A stretch of 64,000 nucleotides of DNA from Alphaproteobacteria bacterium (GTDB lineage: Bacteria; Pseudomonadota; Alphaproteobacteria; JANQMY01): NCBI GenBank assembly GCA_028289425.1, contig JANQPL010000009.1, forward strand, positions 124,001 through 188,000, given 5' to 3'. Position 1 is the stretch's first letter. Each line of letters opens with the position of its first letter. The position numbers were made by a program, and so were the translations under genes. Shown here piece after piece: positions 16,915-25,131 of this stretch. The notes under the pieces were generated by a model. The model was given only the letters and a program-made list of their open reading frames with translations. It was not told the DNA's origin and did not search any database.

Positions 16915-16942
16915 TCCCGGAGCCCCCATTGGGGGACCGGGA
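16915..16942 (-). promoter_or_regulatory. Leader hairpin before the WS/DGAT gene
   Basis: A stem of TCCCGG with CCGGGA encloses a second stem, CCCCC-ATT-GGGGG. It lies between the predicted promoter and the start codon of the acyltransferase gene, so it would be in the 5' untranslated RNA. It could also serve as a terminator for the upstream deiminase gene, but no U-tract follows on that strand. Confidence 0.4.
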
Positions 16943-16972
16943 AAGGCAGAAAAACCCGCTTTCCCCAACGTT

Positions 16973-17021
16973 TATTTAGTAGCATCTGCAAATATTGTCA
17001 ATGCAATTATTGCAATTGCAA
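16973..17021 (-). promoter_or_regulatory. Predicted promoter and MarR-type operator of the WS/DGAT operon
   Basis: On the minus strand TTGACA (16996-17001) is followed after 17 bases by TAAATA (16973-16978), a plausible sigma-70 promoter. Eight bases upstream of the -35 box is the perfect 12-base palindrome TTGCAATTGCAA (17010-17021). The region is strikingly AT-rich. The MarR gene in the same operon is the natural candidate to bind it. Confidence 0.45.
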
Positions 17022-17073
17022 CTAATTTAGGCAGGTGCTGCCTCTTTCATCACCGTGCAATTGGGATTGAGGC

Positions 17074-18186
17074 TCAAACGGCCGGTTGCTGCTGGGTTGC
17101 ACAATGAATGCCGCCCCCGGTCTCGCCAATCGGATCCACATTGAGGGCGACAAGCTTTCGATCTGGATAGAGCGCCGATAGTTTTACAGCCGCTTCTTCA
17201 TCGGTTTTGCGGTCGCCGAACTGAGGGGCGATGACCGCGCCGTTGCAGGCATAATAGTTCACATAGGATGCAACGAATTCTTGGGATATCACCCGGGTGT
17301 CCTGGGGCTCCGGAATGATCGTCATCTCGAACGCGCGTCCGTGCGCATCGGTAGCGGATTTCAGTATTTCGTATGTTTCGAATGCTGCGGCGGACCAGGG
17401 ATCTTCCGGCAACACAGTGCTTGGCAACTGGATGACGACCTTTCCGGGTCCGGCGAATCGCGCCAGCGCATCAATGTGAAAATCTGTGATGTCCGCGCCC
17501 TTTATCCCGGGGGCCCAGATTATTTTCTCGGCGCCCAATGCCTCCAACAACAGCGCCGAAACCTGATCGCGTGAGCCGTCGTTTCGATTTTCGTTCACCC
17601 AACTGCTCTCGTGAGCGATGAGGGTGCCATCCCCATCGGTTTCGACACCCCCCGCCTCACCCACCAGGCCGTTGTTGAGAAACGCCAACTCAAGGCGTTC
17701 GGCGACGCGCTCAGCAATGCGCGCGTCATTATCATGAACCTGCTTATCGCCCCAGCCGTTGAAATTGACGCTGCGGATGGCGAGGTCGCCTGACCCGTTT
17801 CGGACAAACAAGGGGCCTGAATCCCGGCACCAAAGATCATCCGTGGGAATGTTCCAAATGTCGATCGCTTGGCTCAATTTGCGGCGGGCGCTTTTCGCAT
17901 GTCGCTCATCCATGAGCATCACCACCGGTTCAAACTCCGATATGGTGTTGGCAATATCGGCAATAGCCTGCTGCAACATGTCCAGGAACACCGCATCGGG
18001 ATGAACCACCGGGTTCACGGGCCATTGCATAAATGTGCGTGCATGCGGCTCTGCCTCGTCCGGTAGCCAAAAAACATCTTCTGCCATGGTGGCCATATCC
18101 CCGCGTCCTAATACCGCGCCCGGGGCCGCCGCCACCGAAGCGGCCGCCAATCCGTGTTGCAGAAACCGCCGCCTTGAGATCGCCAT
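17074..18186 (-). CDS. Tat-exported agmatine deiminase / peptidylarginine deiminase-like enzyme
   Basis: A 370-residue guanidino-modifying enzyme of the PAD_porph/agmatine deiminase family. Conserved catalytic features are DLWCRDSGPLFV, the His-x-Asp in DFHIDALARF and the C-terminal nucleophile cysteine in GGGIHCATQQQP. The first ~30 residues form a twin-arginine signal (SRRRFLQHGLAAASVAAAPG), so folded export to the periplasm is predicted. This differs from cytoplasmic agmatine deiminases. The start at 18186 begins just before the twin arginines and has GGGGG upstream. It is divergent from a peptide ABC importer, which suggests extracellular guanidino compounds or peptides are processed and taken up. 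Substrate is not proven. Confidence 0.87.
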   Translation of the reverse strand: MAISRRRFLQHGLAAASVAAAPGAVLGRGDMATMAEDVFWLPDEAEPHARTFMQWPVNPVVHPDAVFLDMLQQAIADIANTISEFEPVVMLMDERHAKSARRKLSQAIDIWNIPTDDLWCRDSGPLFVRNGSGDLAIRSVNFNGWGDKQVHDNDARIAERVAERLELAFLNNGLVGEAGGVETDGDGTLIAHESSWVNENRNDGSRDQVSALLLEALGAEKIIWAPGIKGADITDFHIDALARFAGPGKVVIQLPSTVLPEDPWSAAAFETYEILKSATDAHGRAFEMTIIPEPQDTRVISQEFVASYVNYYACNGAVIAPQFGDRKTDEEAAVKLSALYPDRKLVALNVDPIGETGGGIHCATQQQPAV

Positions 18187-18324
18187 ACTGCCCCCATCAA
18201 AGAGTCGCCCACAGACCCGCTTTCCTTTAGGGGTCGAGAACGACGCCATACGTTTGACGAACGGCGCGCCCGACACCAATATGCCCGGCAAGAATCACCC
18301 GCGCATGTGCAAGGAAGGACAAGT

Positions 18325-19929
18325 ATGTCATTACCGTCGCGATGTTGGATAGCCGTCATTGGAATACTGTTGACGGTCTTTGTGGTCTCTTTGCCCGCTT
18401 CGGCCAAGACACCTAAGGACACGCTGGTGATGGCCTCCCAATTCGACGACATCGTGAGCCTCGATCCTGCAGAGGTGTTTGAATTCAGCGGCGCGGAGTA
18501 TACGGCCCAGGTTTACGACCGGCTGGTGGCGTTCGACCTGGACGACATCAGCATCATCCTGCCGTCGGTCGCCGAAAGCTGGACCGTGTCGGAGGACGGG
18601 AAGACGTTTACGTTCAAGATCCGGCAAGACATTACATTTCATTCGGGAAATCCGCTCACGGCGCGCGATGTCGCCTTTTCGTTGCAACGTGTGGTGAAGC
18701 TGGGCAAGACCCCAGCTTTCATTCTGACCCAATTCGGACTGACGCCCGAAAATGTGGAGGAATTGGTTCAAGCGGTTGACGACGAAATGCTCACCTTCAC
18801 AACGGACCAGGCCTATGCGCCTAGCTTCATTCTCTACTGCCTGACCGCCAATGTGGCGTCGGTGGTGGACTCGCAGCTTGTCCAAAGCAAGGCGGTGAAT
18901 GGCGATTACGGGCATGGCTGGCTGCGCACCAATTCGGCGGGCTCCGGCCCGTTCAAGCTCAATGCCTGGCGTCCCAATGACGCGCTGATTTATGACCGGT
19001 ATGACGGCTATTGGAAGGGCGAACCGGGCTTCACGCGTGTGTTCGTGCGCCACATTGCCGAGACGTCCACCCAGAAACTGCTTCTGGAAAAAGGCGACAT
19101 TGACGTGGCCCGGGATTTGACCGCGGATCAATTGGCCGCCCTGGCCGACCATAAAAAGATCGATCTCGTAAGCCGCCCCCGCGGCGAAATCATGTATCTC
19201 AGCCTTAACGTGGAACGGGAACCGTTTTCGTCCGTAGAGGGACGGCAAGCGCTTAAATATCTGGTGGATTATGAAGGCATTGCCTCCACCCTTCTCAACG
19301 GTCAGGTGCGCGTGCACCAGGCTTTCCTGCCGGTTGGATTTCTTGGCGCCTCCCAAGAAACACCGTTTGCGCTGAATGTCGACAAAGCGAAAGAGCTGTT
19401 GGCGGCGGCAGGCTTGGAAGAAGGCTACAAGACTACCTTGGATGTGCGCAATCTGCCCGAGCTATTGAAGATCGCGGAAGCGATCCAAGCGAGCTTTGCG
19501 CAAGTGGGCATCGAGGTGGAAATCCTGCCCGGTACCGGCAGGCAGGTGCTGACACGTTACCGGGCGCAAAAGCACGACATGCATTTGGGCCAATGGGGCC
19601 CCGATTACCAGGACCCGCACACAAACGCGCAAACCTTTGCGGCCAATCCCGATCCGTCAGAGGCGTCGACCTTGCGCACTCTGGCCTGGCGCAACAAATG
19701 GGACGCGGCCGAGCTAACGCCGCAGACCACCGCGGCCGTGTTGGAGCGCGATCCGGCGACCCGCGCCGGCATGTATATGGAAATCCAGCGCGCCCATCAG
19801 CAGAGCTCACCTTTCATTATCATGTTCCAGCGCGTTGCCGTCATTGCCCATCGAAAGAACGTCAGTGGGCTGATCTGGGGCCCCAGCTTCGACACCTATT
19901 TTTATTGGCAGGGGACGAAATCAAAGTAG
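18325..19929 (+). CDS. ABC transporter periplasmic substrate-binding protein (peptide/nickel family 5)
   Basis: A 534-residue SBP_bac_5 protein with a Sec signal peptide (about residues 1-27, ending LPASAKT). The family features are SWTVSEDGKTFTFKIRQDI and ARDVAFSLQRV near the N-terminus, then the two-lobed fold through the C-terminus. It delivers oligopeptides, or other ligands used by this family, to the membrane permeases encoded next. GGAAGGAC precedes the ATG at 18325, so the longer frame from 18307 is not used. It heads a five-gene operon with genes 6 bases apart or overlapping. Confidence 0.92.
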   Translation: MSLPSRCWIAVIGILLTVFVVSLPASAKTPKDTLVMASQFDDIVSLDPAEVFEFSGAEYTAQVYDRLVAFDLDDISIILPSVAESWTVSEDGKTFTFKIRQDITFHSGNPLTARDVAFSLQRVVKLGKTPAFILTQFGLTPENVEELVQAVDDEMLTFTTDQAYAPSFILYCLTANVASVVDSQLVQSKAVNGDYGHGWLRTNSAGSGPFKLNAWRPNDALIYDRYDGYWKGEPGFTRVFVRHIAETSTQKLLLEKGDIDVARDLTADQLAALADHKKIDLVSRPRGEIMYLSLNVEREPFSSVEGRQALKYLVDYEGIASTLLNGQVRVHQAFLPVGFLGASQETPFALNVDKAKELLAAAGLEEGYKTTLDVRNLPELLKIAEAIQASFAQVGIEVEILPGTGRQVLTRYRAQKHDMHLGQWGPDYQDPHTNAQTFAANPDPSEASTLRTLAWRNKWDAAELTPQTTAAVLERDPATRAGMYMEIQRAHQQSSPFIIMFQRVAVIAHRKNVSGLIWGPSFDTYFYWQGTKSK

Positions 19930-19935
19930 CCCTTT

Positions 19936-21006
19936 ATGGCGCAGGCGGAGTGGCACCAGAAAAGCGGCGATGACCCTGCGGCAGCGCGCGCACATCGATG
20001 GACCCTCAAAGCACTTTCCACCGCCGGCACCATCGCGCTCACATTCTTCGGATTGTTGCTGGTTACGTTTCTGATCGCGCGGGTGGTTCCCATCGATCCC
20101 GTGCTGGCAGTCGTGGGCGACCGCGCCACGGAAGAAGTTTACGAGCAAGCCCGGCAGGACATGGGCCTCGACCGGCCGGTGCCGGTGCAGTTCGCCATCT
20201 ATGTGAGGGATGTGCTGCAGGGCGACCTTGGCACGTCCACATTGACCGCGCGGCCGGTTGCCGAAGACATCGCCCGCGTCTTCCCGGCGACCCTTGAGCT
20301 TGCGACAATCGGTACACTGATCGGCGTCTTGCTCGGCGTTCCCTTAGGCGTTTGGGCCGCTGCCCGGCAAGGAAGCGCCGTCGATCAACTCATCCGCTTT
20401 GTGGGCCTTGTGGGCTATTCCGTGCCCATCTTTTGGTTGGGATTGGTGGGCCTGCTATTGTTCTATGTGCAGCTTGATTGGGTGAGCGGCCCCGGGCGGG
20501 TCGACATCTTCTATGACGGCGTGGTGCCCCCGGTAACCGGCGCGCTGTTGCTGGACAGTTTGATCGCCGGAAACACGGAGGTGTTTTGGAACGCGGTCTC
20601 ACACATTATTCTGCCGGCAACGCTGCTGGGCTATTTCAGTCTGGCCTATATCAGCCGCATGACCCGCAGCTTTATGCTGACCGAACTCAGCCGCGACTAC
20701 ATCACCACGGCGCGGGTCAAGGGGTTGTCTGAGCGCCAAGTGATTTGGGGACACGCCTTTGCCAACATCCGTGTGCCCCTCATCACCGTGATCGCCTTGT
20801 CCTATGCGGGATTGTTGGAGGGCTCCGTGCTTACGGAAACGGTGTTCGTGTGGCCGGGGCTCGGCAGCTACATCACCAACGCCTTATTTGCCGCCGACAT
20901 GAACGCTGTCCTCGGTGGCACATTGGTGGTGGGCATGGTCTTTGTGGGCCTCAACCTGCTCTCCGACGTGCTCTATCAGTATCTGGACCCAAGGGCGCGC
21001 CAATGA
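19936..21006 (+). CDS. ABC transporter permease, DppB type
   Basis: A 356-residue inner-membrane permease with about six membrane segments. The EAA loop that contacts the ATPases is visible (YITTARVKGLSERQVIWGHA, about residue 255). The hydrophilic N-terminal tail of ~25 residues is longer than in most DppB proteins. It overlaps the dppC-like gene by ATGA, so the two are coupled. Confidence 0.9.
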   Translation: MAQAEWHQKSGDDPAAARAHRWTLKALSTAGTIALTFFGLLLVTFLIARVVPIDPVLAVVGDRATEEVYEQARQDMGLDRPVPVQFAIYVRDVLQGDLGTSTLTARPVAEDIARVFPATLELATIGTLIGVLLGVPLGVWAAARQGSAVDQLIRFVGLVGYSVPIFWLGLVGLLLFYVQLDWVSGPGRVDIFYDGVVPPVTGALLLDSLIAGNTEVFWNAVSHIILPATLLGYFSLAYISRMTRSFMLTELSRDYITTARVKGLSERQVIWGHAFANIRVPLITVIALSYAGLLEGSVLTETVFVWPGLGSYITNALFAADMNAVLGGTLVVGMVFVGLNLLSDVLYQYLDPRARQ

Positions 21007-21917
21007 CGGAACCCACCGCCACCTTCCGGGAATGGCTAAGCGCGGCCGACCCTGCCTCGCGCGCCCAAGCGCAGGCGCAGGAAATCTACCGGGCTGCGCT
21101 GGCCCTTGCGGCCAATCCGTTGACATTGATCGGCGGACTTATTGTCTTGGCGCTTCTGCTGACCGCCCTGTTCGCGCCTGTGCTTACGATCTATGCCCCC
21201 AACGACCAGGATTTGGCGAACCGGCTGGCGCCGTCGTCTTCGCTCCACCTTCTGGGGACGGACGAATTGGGCCGCGATATCTTCTCCCGCATCGTTCATG
21301 GGGCGCGTTTGACGCTTTACATTGTGATCGTGGTTGCGCTGACCGCCGCCCCCGCAGGGCTCGCCATTGGCGCCACCGCCGGATATCTGGGCGGCGTCAC
21401 CGAAACGATCCTCATGCGGATTACCGATATTTTCCTGGCGTTTCCGAAACTGATCCTGGCACTCGCCTTTGTCGCCGCCCTGGGCGCGGGTCTCAACAGC
21501 GCCATTCTCGCCATTGCACTCACGGCCTGGCCCCCCATTGCCCGCATTGCCCGGGCGGAGGCGTTGGTCATCCGCCAAAGCGATTTCATAGCCGCCGTCC
21601 GTTTGATGGGCGCATCCGACGCCCGCATCATCTTCCGCCATGTGGTGCCGTTATGCGTGCCGTCCGTCATCGTGCGCATCACCCTTGATATGGCGGGGAT
21701 CATCTTGATCGCGGCGGGGCTTGGCTTCCTGGGACTAGGCGCGCAACCGCCCGCACCGGAATGGGGCGCCATGGTGTCCAAGGGCCGCGAGTTCCTTACC
21801 GACCAATGGTGGATCGCCACCTATCCCGGTATCGCCATCTTCATCGTCAGTATGGGATTTAATCTGCTGGGCGACGGCTTGCGTGACGTTCTGGACCCGC
21901 GGGAGGCCACCCGATGA
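21003..21917 (+). CDS. ABC transporter permease, DppC type
   Basis: A 304-residue permease with an N-terminal OppC-type segment, about six membrane spans and the EAA loop DFIAAVRLMGASDARIIFRH. The start at 21003 overlaps the preceding stop (ATGA). The frame stays open upstream to 20745, but that stretch lies inside the preceding gene. It pairs with the DppB-type protein to form the channel. Confidence 0.9.
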   Translation: MTEPTATFREWLSAADPASRAQAQAQEIYRAALALAANPLTLIGGLIVLALLLTALFAPVLTIYAPNDQDLANRLAPSSSLHLLGTDELGRDIFSRIVHGARLTLYIVIVVALTAAPAGLAIGATAGYLGGVTETILMRITDIFLAFPKLILALAFVAALGAGLNSAILAIALTAWPPIARIARAEALVIRQSDFIAAVRLMGASDARIIFRHVVPLCVPSVIVRITLDMAGIILIAAGLGFLGLGAQPPAPEWGAMVSKGREFLTDQWWIATYPGIAIFIVSMGFNLLGDGLRDVLDPREATR

Positions 21918-22741
21918 CGGGCTCCATCATAAAGGCGCAGGATCTGACCGTCACTTTTCCCAGCCCGCAAGGCCCGCAGTCGGTGGTGGACAAGGTGTCG
22001 TTCCAATTGGGGCCGGAGAAACTCGGTATTGTGGGAGAATCCGGATCGGGCAAATCCATGACCGCGCGGGCCGTGCTCGGCCTGGTGCCCACACCAGGTC
22101 GCGTGACGGCAACGACCCTCTCCTATCGCGACAATAACCTTCTGACGATGCCGGCCACACAGTTGCGCAAACTGCGCGGCGCCAAACTGTCCATGATCCT
22201 TCAGGATCCGAAGTTTTCCCTCAACCCGGTGATGCGCGTGGGCGATCAAATCGCCGAAAGTGTCCGCCTGCACCAAGACGCTGACCGCAGAACATCAAGG
22301 GAAAAAGCGCTGGAGATCCTAGCCCGCGTGCAAATTGCCAACCCCGACCGGGTTTACGGCCTCTACGCACACGAAATTTCGGGCGGTATGGGCCAGCGCA
22401 TCATGATTGCAATGATGATCGCGGCCAAGCCCGATGTGTTGATCGCCGACGAACCCACATCCGCCCTCGACGTGACCATCCGTGGTCAGATCCTTCAATT
22501 GCTCGACGACCTCATCGGCGAACAGGGCACGTCGCTCATCTTCATCAGCCATGATCTCAACCTGGTTGCCAAATATTGCGACCGCATTTTGGTGATGTAT
22601 CGGGGCAGCGTCGTGGAAACGCTCGACGCGCAGAACCTGCATGCCTCACAGCATCCCTACACCAAAGGTTTGCTGGATAGCCTGCCGCGGCTTGACGACA
22701 CGCGCACGCGACTACCTGTCCTCGATCGGAGCGTCCTGTGA
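21914..22741 (+). CDS. ABC transporter ATPase, DppD type
   Basis: A 275-residue nucleotide-binding subunit. It has Walker A GESGSGKSMTA, signature ISGGMGQRIMIAM and Walker B VLIADEPTSALD. The signature is slightly divergent (SGGMGQR instead of SGGMRQR or SGGQRQR). The C-terminal tail, with HPYTKGLLDSLP, is the oligopeptide-transporter ATPase extension. It overlaps its neighbours by 4 bases on both sides. Confidence 0.92.
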   Translation: MTGSIIKAQDLTVTFPSPQGPQSVVDKVSFQLGPEKLGIVGESGSGKSMTARAVLGLVPTPGRVTATTLSYRDNNLLTMPATQLRKLRGAKLSMILQDPKFSLNPVMRVGDQIAESVRLHQDADRRTSREKALEILARVQIANPDRVYGLYAHEISGGMGQRIMIAMMIAAKPDVLIADEPTSALDVTIRGQILQLLDDLIGEQGTSLIFISHDLNLVAKYCDRILVMYRGSVVETLDAQNLHASQHPYTKGLLDSLPRLDDTRTRLPVLDRSVL

Positions 22742-23439
22742 TCCGCGTCGATGATCTCACCGTTTCGTTCGGCCGTGGAGACGCGCGGTTCGTGGCCGTC
22801 AATCAAGCAAGCTTCGACGTTGCAGCCAACAGTGCTTTTGGGCTGGTGGGGGAATCGGGCTCGGGTAAATCCACTTTGCTGCGCGCACTGTGCGGTCTCG
22901 TGCCGGTCGAGAGCGGCACGTTTGACCTTGAGTCGGACAAAAAACCGCAAATGGTGTTTCAAGATCCTTTTGGGTCACTCCACCCGCGCCAGACGGTGGA
23001 CCAGGCATTGCGCGAACCCTTGCTCATTCATGGGGTCTCCGACCAGGAGCCCCGCATTCACCAAATCATGGAAAATGTTGGGTTGTCACCCACGTTACGT
23101 TTTCGCTATCCGCATCAGCTCTCCGGCGGCCAGCGGCAACGGGTGGCAATCGCGCGGGCGCTTGTTCTGGAACCGGACATCTTGCTGCTGGACGAGCCCA
23201 CTTCCGCGCTCGATGTGTCGGTGCAAGCGGAAATCCTCAACCTCTTCAAAGACCTGAAGGAACAGCGCAATCTCACTTACATCATGGTAAGCCACGACCT
23301 GGCCGTGGTGAGCTTCTTGTGTGATGCCATCGCCGTTATGAAGGACGGCCGCATTGTCGAGCAGCTTTCCCGCGACCGATTCGCCGCTCAAGACGCTATT
23401 GATCCGTATACGAACTCTCTCTTCCAAGCCTATCAGTAG
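22738..23439 (+). CDS. ABC transporter ATPase, DppF type
   Basis: A 233-residue ATPase starting at a GTG that overlaps the preceding TGA. It has Walker A GESGSGKSTLLRAL, signature LSGGQRQRVAIARAL and Walker B ILLLDEPTSALD. It is shorter than usual for DppF (about 320 residues) because the C-terminal oligopeptide extension is reduced. With the DppD-type subunit it completes a five-part importer. The stop codon lies in the loop of a perfect hairpin. Confidence 0.92.
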   Translation: MIRVDDLTVSFGRGDARFVAVNQASFDVAANSAFGLVGESGSGKSTLLRALCGLVPVESGTFDLESDKKPQMVFQDPFGSLHPRQTVDQALREPLLIHGVSDQEPRIHQIMENVGLSPTLRFRYPHQLSGGQRQRVAIARALVLEPDILLLDEPTSALDVSVQAEILNLFKDLKEQRNLTYIMVSHDLAVVSFLCDAIAVMKDGRIVEQLSRDRFAAQDAIDPYTNSLFQAYQ

Positions 23440-23447
23440 TGATAGGC
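23428..23447. terminator. Hairpin at the convergent ends of the ABC operon and the acyl-CoA dehydrogenase gene
   Basis: GCCTATCA-GTAG-TGATAGGC is a perfect 8-base stem with a 4-base loop. It covers the TAG stop of the last transporter gene and ends 13 bases before the convergent dehydrogenase gene end. No long T-run follows, so it may slow or end transcription in both directions rather than act as a classical intrinsic terminator. Confidence 0.45.
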
Positions 23448-23459
23448 ATCGCCTGCCCA

Positions 23460-24629
23460 CTAATAAGACTTCGGCATGCCGAGTACGTGCTCGCCGATGA
23501 AGGAGAGAATGAGGTTGGTTGAAATCGGCGCCACTTGATAGAGCCGGGTTTCGCGGAATTTGCGTTCCACGTCATACTCTTCGGCGAAGCCAAAGCCCCC
23601 ATGGGTTTGCAGGCACGCTTCAGCCGCCGCCCAGGAGGCCTCCGAGGCCAACAGCTTGGCCATATTGGCTTCCGCGCCGATGACCTTGCCTTCTTCGAAC
23701 AGGGCGGCCGCTTTGCGCACCATCAGATCGGCGGCTTCGGTCTGGGCGTAAGCCCGGGCGATGGGAAACTGGACCCCCTGGTTCTGACCGATGGGCCGGC
23801 CGAACACTTGCCGCTCATTGGCATAAGCCGTCGCCTTGTCGATGAACCAGCGGGCATCGCCAATGCATTCCGCGCCGATCAACACCCGTTCCGCATTCAT
23901 CCCGTCGAGGATGTACCTAAAGCCCTTGCCTTCTTCGCCAATCAAGTTTTCGGCAGGTACTTTCATATCTTCGAAAAACACTTGGGTCGTGGAATGATTG
24001 ATCATGGTGCGGATGGGCTGAATGGTGAGCCCATTGCCCAACGCTTCCTTCATGTCCACCACGAAAACGGAAATGCCTTCCGTACGCTTCTTCACTTCCT
24101 CCGCCTTTTGCGTGCGCGCCAGCAGCAGCATGAGATCCGAATGCTCGGCGCGAGAGGTCCAAATCTTTTGGCCATTGACCACGTAGTGATCGCCTTGGCG
24201 TTCGGCGCGGGTACGCAATGACAATGTGTCAGTCCCATTGGTGGGTTCCGACACACCAAAGGCCTGAAGGCGCAATTCACCGCTGGCAATTTTCGGGAGC
24301 CATTGTTCTTTTTGTTTGTCCGACCCGTGGCGCAGGATCGTCCCCATAATGTACATCTGCGCATGACATGCGGAGCCATTGCAGCCCGCGCGCTGAATTT
24401 CTTCGAGCACCGCCGCCGCTGCCGTCAACCCCAAGCCGCTGCCGCCATATTCTTCCGGGATCAGCGTTGCCAGAAACCCGGACTCGGTAAGCGCGTTCAC
24501 GAACTCCGTCGGGTAGGCCCGTGCCTCGTCCTTCTTGCGCCAGTATTCGCCCGGATATTTGGCGCAGAGGGCTTGCACAGCGGCGCGAATTTGTTTGATG
24601 TCCTCACTATCTTCGTAAATCTGAGACAT
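23460..24629 (-). CDS. Acyl-CoA dehydrogenase
   Basis: A 389-residue FAD enzyme that introduces a trans-2,3 double bond into an acyl-CoA. Motifs include ETNGTDTLSLRT-type flavin contacts (here SEPTNGTDTLSLRT), QKIWTSRAEHSDLMLL and LQTHGGFGFAEEY with the likely catalytic Glu. The usual C-terminal YGGTNEIQ segment is replaced by YQVAPISTNLILSF, which marks a divergent subgroup. GAAGGAG precedes the ATG at 24629. It is the last of three genes on this strand, after a MarR regulator and a QueG-like Fe-S protein. Confidence 0.9.
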   Translation of the reverse strand: MSQIYEDSEDIKQIRAAVQALCAKYPGEYWRKKDEARAYPTEFVNALTESGFLATLIPEEYGGSGLGLTAAAAVLEEIQRAGCNGSACHAQMYIMGTILRHGSDKQKEQWLPKIASGELRLQAFGVSEPTNGTDTLSLRTRAERQGDHYVVNGQKIWTSRAEHSDLMLLLARTQKAEEVKKRTEGISVFVVDMKEALGNGLTIQPIRTMINHSTTQVFFEDMKVPAENLIGEEGKGFRYILDGMNAERVLIGAECIGDARWFIDKATAYANERQVFGRPIGQNQGVQFPIARAYAQTEAADLMVRKAAALFEEGKVIGAEANMAKLLASEASWAAAEACLQTHGGFGFAEEYDVERKFRETRLYQVAPISTNLILSFIGEHVLGMPKSY

Positions 24630-24663
24630 GAAGGCTCCTTCGATCCCCTGATGTATTGGGGAT

Positions 24664-25131
24664 CTATGTAGCATTCAATTTGGTCTCAATCTCCCCCCAA
24701 TTTCGCACCAGCGACATCAAGTCCGTCTTGCCCAGCTTGGCATCGAGTTCCTTTTGGGCCTTGCGCCACAAGGGCATGGCCGCGTCGAGCCGTGCGCGAC
24801 CCGCCTTGGTCAGCTTGAGCACCTGGGCCCGACCGTCTTTTTCATCCGCCAGGCTTTCGATGAGATCCGCTTTGATCAGAGGGCGGATGTTCCGTCCGAG
24901 TGTGGAGCGGTCCATCACCAGCGCATCGGCTATGCGATTGAGATTGGCGGCGCCGGAAACAGCAACGGAATTGAGAATGGTGAATTGGGTAATGCGCAAA
25001 TCCACTTCCGACAAATGGTGGTCGTAAGCGCGTGTGATCGCCCGCGACAGTTTGCGTACGTTGAAACAGGCGCATTCCTCGCCCACACGCCAATGGACCC
25101 GATCCTGTTTCTTTGCGTTCCGTATTGTCAT
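24664..25131 (-). CDS. MarR family transcriptional regulator
   Basis: A 155-residue winged-helix repressor. DLRITQFTILNSVAVSGAAN and LVMDRSTLGRNIRPLIKADL form the DNA-binding region, with ADEKDGRAQVLKLTKAG as the wing. The start at 25131 overlaps the upstream gene's stop (ATGA), although the ribosome site is weak, as expected for coupled translation. It probably controls its own operon from the repeat-rich region at 26521-26560. An N-terminal Cys pair (EECACFN) is present and could be redox active. Confidence 0.87.
   Translation of the reverse strand: MTIRNAKKQDRVHWRVGEECACFNVRKLSRAITRAYDHHLSEVDLRITQFTILNSVAVSGAANLNRIADALVMDRSTLGRNIRPLIKADLIESLADEKDGRAQVLKLTKAGRARLDAAMPLWRKAQKELDAKLGKTDLMSLVRNWGEIETKLNAT

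Noticed and set aside
16915-16942. Intrinsic terminator for the deiminase gene
   Set aside because: The stem is strong, but no T-rich tail follows on the minus strand. It is listed as a leader hairpin of the acyltransferase gene instead.
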